This document shows positions 5,344 to 5,378 of a DNA stretch of 5,378 bases, in pieces. The notes beneath the pieces were generated by a model that was given only the letters and a program-made list of their open reading frames with translations, made no database searches and was not told the DNA's origin. Made by a program: the position numbers and the translations under genes. Source of the stretch: CAZYYO01 sp964650965 (GTDB lineage Bacteria > Bacillota > Clostridia > Lachnospirales > Lachnospiraceae); assembly GCA_964650965.1 (NCBI GenBank), contig CAZYYO010000118.1:1-5378 (forward strand), in the 5' to 3' direction. The stretch's first letter is position 1, and every line of letters begins with the position of its first letter.

Positions 5344-5378
5344 CTGGGTCGTTATTTATAACCCAATTTCTAAATGAC
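5340..5378. mobile_element. Possible end of an inserted element (junction at about 5340)
   Basis: Permease-like sequence stops at 5340, and none of the three forward frames beyond it resembles the expected family continuation. The new segment begins GTAA (5340-5343), the terminal tetranucleotide of IS66-family elements. It contains an inverted repeat AACTGGGT (5342-5349) / ACCCAATT (5361-5368) with one mismatch and an 11-nt loop, which would also suit a subterminal hairpin of an IS200/IS605-type end. Only 39 bases are visible and there is no transposase, so the family is not assigned. Confidence 0.25.

Noticed and set aside
5314..5378. Simple frameshift in the T6 tract as the cause of the second permease truncation
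   Set aside because: Neither adding nor removing one T gives a continuation like the permease family; both reach stops within the window.
1..5378. CRISPR array, tRNA, rRNA or riboswitch
   Set aside because: No regularly spaced repeats, no cloverleaf or rRNA sequence, and the 5' leader of the operon is too short (about 27 nt) to hold a riboswitch.

Overview
The window looks like part of a chromosome from an anaerobic, low-GC Firmicute, most likely of the Lachnospiraceae/Clostridia type. The basis is the strong GGAGG-type ribosome binding sites, the AT-rich intergenic DNA, and a sugar-transport locus (large lipoprotein binding protein plus LplB-like and YtcP/LplC-like permeases, next to an AraC-family regulator) that is typical of gut Clostridia. 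No species is claimed.

Layout. From the left edge to about 629 lies the 3' part of a small single-domain transaldolase on the + strand, missing only its first ~9 residues. It is followed by a hairpin with T-runs on both sides (656-705), which can stop transcription from both directions. A convergent AraC-family regulator lies on the - strand (704-1870). A 195-bp divergent control region (1871-2065) separates it from a + strand transport operon. The operon contains a 590-aa lipoprotein solute-binding protein (2066-3838), an intercistronic terminator-like hairpin (3858-3884), a first ABC permease (best start 3917, ends 4872), and the N-terminal half of a second permease (4885/4892-5343).

How the genes fit together. 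The binding protein would capture an oligosaccharide or related solute outside the membrane. The two permeases would form the channel. The ATPase is not visible; in this transporter family it is often a shared one encoded elsewhere. The divergent AraC protein is the obvious candidate regulator of the operon. The hairpin after the binding-protein gene probably lowers permease expression relative to the binding protein. The transaldolase is probably an unrelated neighbour.

The main oddities are these. (1) Both permease genes have a good RBS-ATG whose reading frame is wrong for the rest of the protein. In each case a single extra A in an A8 tract, sitting in the same 14-mer GAC-A8-GAA, restores one natural protein. 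This is either a homopolymer undercall (A9 read as A8) or slippage-based expression or phase control. (2) The second permease loses its family sequence abruptly at 5340, at a GTAA followed by an inverted repeat, which suggests the end of an inserted element. (3) The regulator has an upstream 17-codon reading frame with a good RBS, ending in TAG three codons before and in frame with the regulator start. This is either a leader peptide or a nonsense-interrupted N-terminus. (4) A near-perfect palindrome overlaps the probable -10 of the transport operon.
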